A program made the position numbers and the translations under genes. From an uncultured Akkermansia sp. (GTDB lineage: Bacteria; Verrucomicrobiota; Verrucomicrobiia; Verrucomicrobiales; Akkermansiaceae), in contig CAAFXA010000258.1 in NCBI GenBank assembly GCA_900766865.1, forward strand, positions 1 to 6,994: a DNA stretch of 6,994 nucleotides, written 5' to 3'. Shown here in pieces: positions 5,370 to 6,994 of this stretch. The notes under the pieces are model-generated. The model was not told where the DNA came from, made no database searches, and worked only from the letters and a program-made list of their open reading frames with translations. Numbering within the stretch: the stretch's first letter is position 1; the number at the start of each line of letters is the position of its first letter.

Positions 5370-6960
5370 ATGCATGACATGTACTCTTTCTTCATACGTC
5401 GGCCTGTTGTGGCCATCTGCATAGCGCTCATGCTGGTGCTGGGCGGTCTTATTACGGCGTTGAGTCTGCCTGTGGCGCAGTATCCGGATATCGTGCCGCC
5501 GGAGGTGAGCATCTCGACAAACTACCCCGGCGCAGACTGTGAGACCGTGGTGGATTCCGTAGCAGCGCCCATCGAGCAGCAGATGAGCGGTGTGGAGGGT
5601 ATGGAATACATGACGAGTACCTCCACCAACGAAGGTGCCATGAGCCTGAGCGTGCTTTTCAATGTCGGTACCGGGGCGGATATGGACCAGGTGCTGGCCT
5701 ACCTGCGCTATGCGCAGAGCACGGCAGCTCTGCCTGCGGAGGTGCAGCAATTGGGGGTGACGATGCGCACTCTCAGCGGGCCGCCCATGTTGCTGTATGT
5801 GCTGCGTGCGCCTCAGGGGCAGTACGATGCAACCTGGCTGAGCAATTATGCCTATATCAACTTCGTAAACCCGCTGCTGCGTACGCCCGGCGTGGGTAAT
5901 GTGCAGGTGTTCGGGGCAGGGGAGTATGCCATGAGAATCTGGCTGAATCCTCAGAAGCTCGCTGCGCTGGACCTCACGGTGCAGCAGGTACAGGCAGCTG
6001 TGCAGGCTCAGAACTCTGTACACCCTGTAGGCAAGGTGGGGGCAGAACCTGCCACCCCCGGGCAGAAAACCACCTACACCGTGCGTACTCAGGGACGCTT
6101 GCGAACTGTGCAGGAGTTCGGGAATATCATCCTGCGGGCGGATAGCAATGCCCTGGTGCGTCTGCGTGATGTGGCCCGCCTGGAGCTGGGCTGCGAGACC
6201 TATAATATGAGCTCTTCATACAATGGAGAGGCCAGCGCCATTATAGCCATTTCTCAGAGTCCCGGCAGCAATGCCCTGCAGACAGTCCAGGCGGTGGAGC
6301 GCACACTTGCGGGGTTGAGTCTGGCCCCGGGCTTGCAGTTGCAGCAGGCTCTCAATACTACGGAAAGTGTACGCTTGGGTATTGAGGAGATTCTCTACAC
6401 GCTGGGATTGGCACTGCTGCTTGTGGCGCTGGTTGTCTTTGTGTTCCTGCAGGGGTGGAGGGCCACGCTCATCCCTCTCACAGCGGTGCCAGTCAGTGTG
6501 GTGGGTACTTTTGTGTTTTTTCCGCTCTTTGGTATGGAGGTGAACACCATCTGCCTCATGGGGTTGGTGCTGGCCATTGGCCTTGTGGTGGATGATGCCA
6601 TAGTAGTGGTGGAAGCGGTGCAGACACATCTGGATGCCGGGGAAGCTCCTGTAGCGGCCACTCAGGCTGCTATGCGCGAGGTGGCCGGGCCGGTGATAAC
6701 AACGGCAATGGTGCTGGCGGCGGTATTTTTTCCTTGTATGCTGCTGCCGGGCATCACGGGGCGCTTGTTTGCACAGTTCTCGGTTACGATAGGTGTGTCT
6801 ATCCTGCTTTCGGCTTTTTGTGCACTGAGTCTTAGTCCGGCGCTGTGTGCACTGTTGTTACGGCAAGGCAGCGGGGCAAAAGGGCGGCTGGCCACGGCTT
6901 TCAATCGCACCATCAATCGGGCTCGCAGTGGCTACGCCCGTGTAGCGGGCAGCCTGATTC
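5370..6960 (+). CDS. RND efflux transporter, HAE1/AcrB type, N-terminal half only
   Basis: This inner-membrane, proton-driven pump normally works with a periplasmic adaptor and an outer-membrane channel to export drugs and amphiphiles. About 530 residues of a family length near 1040 are present. Residues 4-12 (MYSFFIRRP) give the typical N-terminus and TM1 spans about 12-32. LPVAQYPDIVPPEVSIS (33-49) and NYPGAD (51-56) open the first porter domain, which runs to about 330 with LPAEVQQLGV at 121-130. TM2-TM6 follow between about 338 and 498. The TM4 proton-relay pair D408-D409 sits in GLVVDDAIVVVEAV. The start at 5370 has a G-rich leader (GTAGGGG) about 10 nt upstream; an ATG three codons later (5379) is also possible. 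The apparent C-terminus IGRAHV and its TGA stop are read from sequencing adapter, so the gene really continues off the contig. No adaptor or channel gene is adjacent upstream. Confidence 0.94.
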
Positions 6961-6994
6961 AGATCGGAAGAGCACACGTCTGAACTCCAGTCAC
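6961..6994 (+). other. Illumina TruSeq adapter read-through (not genomic)
   Basis: The final 34 bases begin AGATCGGAAGAGCACACG and end CCAGTCAC. From memory this is the constant part of the TruSeq index-side adapter, ending exactly where the sample index would begin. It interrupts the RND gene in mid-domain. It translates in the RND frame as IGRAHV followed by TGA, which would create a false C-terminus. Confidence 0.97.

Noticed and set aside
5340..6023. 227-codon minus-strand open frame opposite the RND gene
   Set aside because: Antisense of the conserved RND N-terminus, with a low-complexity His/Arg-rich product and no initiation signals.
1..6994. Search for mobile elements, CRISPR arrays, phage or defence genes
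   Set aside because: No transposase, integrase, regularly spaced repeats, Cas-like or toxin-antitoxin motifs were found; every substantial gene is a recognised core or transport family.

Overview
The window is about 57% GC by eye and consists almost entirely of conserved bacterial housekeeping genes. There is no plasmid, phage, transposon, CRISPR or rRNA signature. I infer a Gram-negative-type cell envelope from two features: an exported M3 metallopeptidase and an RND efflux pump. Promoters look like ordinary sigma70 sites (for example TTGTCA-17-TACAAT), and most start codons lack a Shine-Dalgarno sequence. Together with the style of the omega and SSB proteins, this would fit a Verrucomicrobiota-type genome. 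That placement is a weak inference; 16S or marker-gene data would be needed.

Layout. Positions 1-1020 (minus strand) hold folC, folylpolyglutamate/dihydrofolate synthase, whose C-terminus is cut off by the left edge. Positions 1124-1708 (minus) hold ssb, single-stranded DNA-binding protein, separated from folC by a perfect 13-bp hairpin. A divergent promoter region (1709-1955) drives ssb to the left and rpoZ (RNA polymerase omega, 1956-2270) to the right. An intrinsic terminator follows rpoZ, and smpB (trans-translation factor, 2358-2843) begins 30 nt later. A strong sigma70 promoter (2956-2984) drives an exported Dcp/OpdA-like M3 oligopeptidase (3039-5264), which ends at a clear terminator (5289-5328). 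The last gene (5370 onward) is the N-terminal half of an HAE1/AcrB-type RND transporter.

The last 34 bases (6961-6994) match the Illumina TruSeq read adapter, so they are not genomic. The apparent end and stop codon of the RND gene are artefacts of that adapter.

Functionally, the left and middle genes are core information-processing and cofactor genes: folate polyglutamylation, ssDNA protection, transcription and ribosome rescue. The right part concerns the envelope: peptide turnover and drug/amphiphile efflux. No adaptor (MFP) or outer-membrane channel gene lies next to the pump inside the window. I found no convincing new biological system. The points most worth checking are the adapter artefact, the very acidic C-terminal tail on omega, the hairpins squeezed between co-oriented genes with no room for a promoter, the structured divergent promoter region, and a 10-nt motif shared by two SD-less leaders.
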